This document shows, one piece after another, positions 5,950 to 6,431 of a stretch of DNA of 6,431 nucleotides (its first letter is position 1; each line of letters opens with the position of its first letter). This DNA is from Bacteroidales bacterium (GTDB lineage Bacteria; Bacteroidota; Bacteroidia; Bacteroidales; UBA1402). Where the stretch lies: the NCBI GenBank assembly GCA_012511135.1, contig JAAZGQ010000153.1, positions 1 through 6,431 on the forward strand, written 5' to 3'. A model generated the notes under the pieces. It saw nothing but the letters and a program-made list of their open reading frames with translations. It was not told the origin of the DNA and ran no database searches. The position numbers were made by a program, and so were the translations under genes.

Positions 5950-6431
5950 ATGAAAAGACCTACTAAATTACTAATGGCGCTTTTAGCGCTGTTTATTGCA
6001 CTTCCTTCGCTGAAAGCAGGGAATGTGCAGGTGTATAACACAGGAGATATCCCCACCAGTGCGGGCTCTTTCACTGCTCCCGACTTTTTCGGCGGGGCAG
6101 GCTGGAACTACAAAACCCGTACTCTGGATCCTGCAAAAAAAGACACCGTATTCTTTCCCGAGGTTCTTGGTGTAACAGATGTGGCTTACGGCATCGAAAT
6201 CAGCAAAACCTCAGAAGACCCCGGCAATATTTTTCTTAGTCTGGATCTGCCCTCCTGCGATTCTATCTATATAGAGGGATGGGGAACCGGAGGCAGAGGA
6301 ATAATGGTCACCAACAATGTCAACACCGACACCACCTGGGTTGGAGCCAGTTCTTACACTCTGATTAAAGTTCCCGTAAAAGTGGATATTGACTCTCCGG
6401 TGCAAGTTAAAATTACTCCGACCGGAAGTAA
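5950..6431 (+). CDS. Secreted protein of unknown function, N-terminal part, cut by the window end
   Basis: Frame open from ATG 5950 to the window end, giving 160 complete codons. It begins with a typical signal peptide: basic N-terminus KRPTK, hydrophobic core at about 7-21 (LLMALLALFIALPSL), and a likely cleavage after LKA (residue 23). There is no cysteine directly after this site, so it is not a lipoprotein. The visible mature part is rich in alternating hydrophobic residues, glycine and threonine, with LDLPSCDSIYIEGWGTGGRG at 98-117, suggesting a beta-sheet domain. In composition it resembles the N-terminal parts of large secreted or surface proteins of Bacteroidota (some with polysaccharide-active or sorting domains further on), but no catalytic domain is in the window, and I do not assign one. 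No Shine-Dalgarno is seen, in line with the phylum. The ATG is supported by the signal peptide starting there. It lies after a long leader and behind the operon terminator, so it is its own transcription unit. Confidence 0.85.
   Translation, partial: MKRPTKLLMALLALFIALPSLKAGNVQVYNTGDIPTSAGSFTAPDFFGGAGWNYKTRTLDPAKKDTVFFPEVLGVTDVAYGIEISKTSEDPGNIFLSLDLPSCDSIYIEGWGTGGRGIMVTNNVNTDTTWVGASSYTLIKVPVKVDIDSPVQVKITPTGS

Noticed and set aside
1..6431. CRISPR array, insertion sequence, tRNA or rRNA genes
   Set aside because: No spaced repeats, transposase, terminal inverted repeats or tRNA/rRNA-like sequence were seen on either strand.

Overview
The window looks like a chromosomal segment of a Bacteroidota bacterium, probably of the Bacteroidales/Marinilabiliales type, although genus cannot be read from it. 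The reasons are the -7 boxes that match TAnnTTTG, the lack of Shine-Dalgarno sequences before the starts, the gene order alaS | M23 peptidase | MerR-type regulator that I recall from this phylum, and AAA/DUF4143 and lipid-free secreted proteins of types common there. There are five protein-coding genes. Two are cut by the window edges: the first at its 3' end and the last at its 3' end.

Left part (1-1116, minus strand): an almost complete AAA+ ATPase with a C-terminal DUF4143 nuclease-like domain, an accessory gene of unknown role with its own promoter. Between it and alaS (1117-1394) is a short spacer. Its alaS-proximal 75 bases form a strikingly GC-rich block with a repeated GCTTCGGG core. 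Centre (1395-4013, minus strand): a complete alanyl-tRNA synthetase with intact aminoacylation, editing and C-Ala regions. A compact 84-base divergent promoter region (4014-4097) separates it from the plus-strand pair: a membrane-anchored M23 metallopeptidase with a GTG start (4098-5075) and, 48 bases on, a small MerR-family regulator (5124-5498). The start of the regulator gene is made of a 24-base tandem repeat that multiplies its start codon.

Right part: a 451-base gene-free stretch (5499-5949) holds a 139-base 3' untranslated segment, a strong hairpin terminator (5638-5666), a short perfect palindrome, a promoter box and a leader of about 190 bases with competing pairing options. It leads to a gene for an exported protein (signal peptide, then predicted beta-rich sequence) that runs off the window.

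Functionally, the centre is core biology: alanine charging of tRNA, peptidoglycan remodelling, and a regulator probably co-transcribed with the peptidase. The flanks are accessory. I see no convincing new multi-gene system. The most unusual sequence-level observations are the start-codon tandem repeat in the regulator gene, the GC-rich block behind alaS, the back-to-back divergent promoters and the long leader of the last gene.
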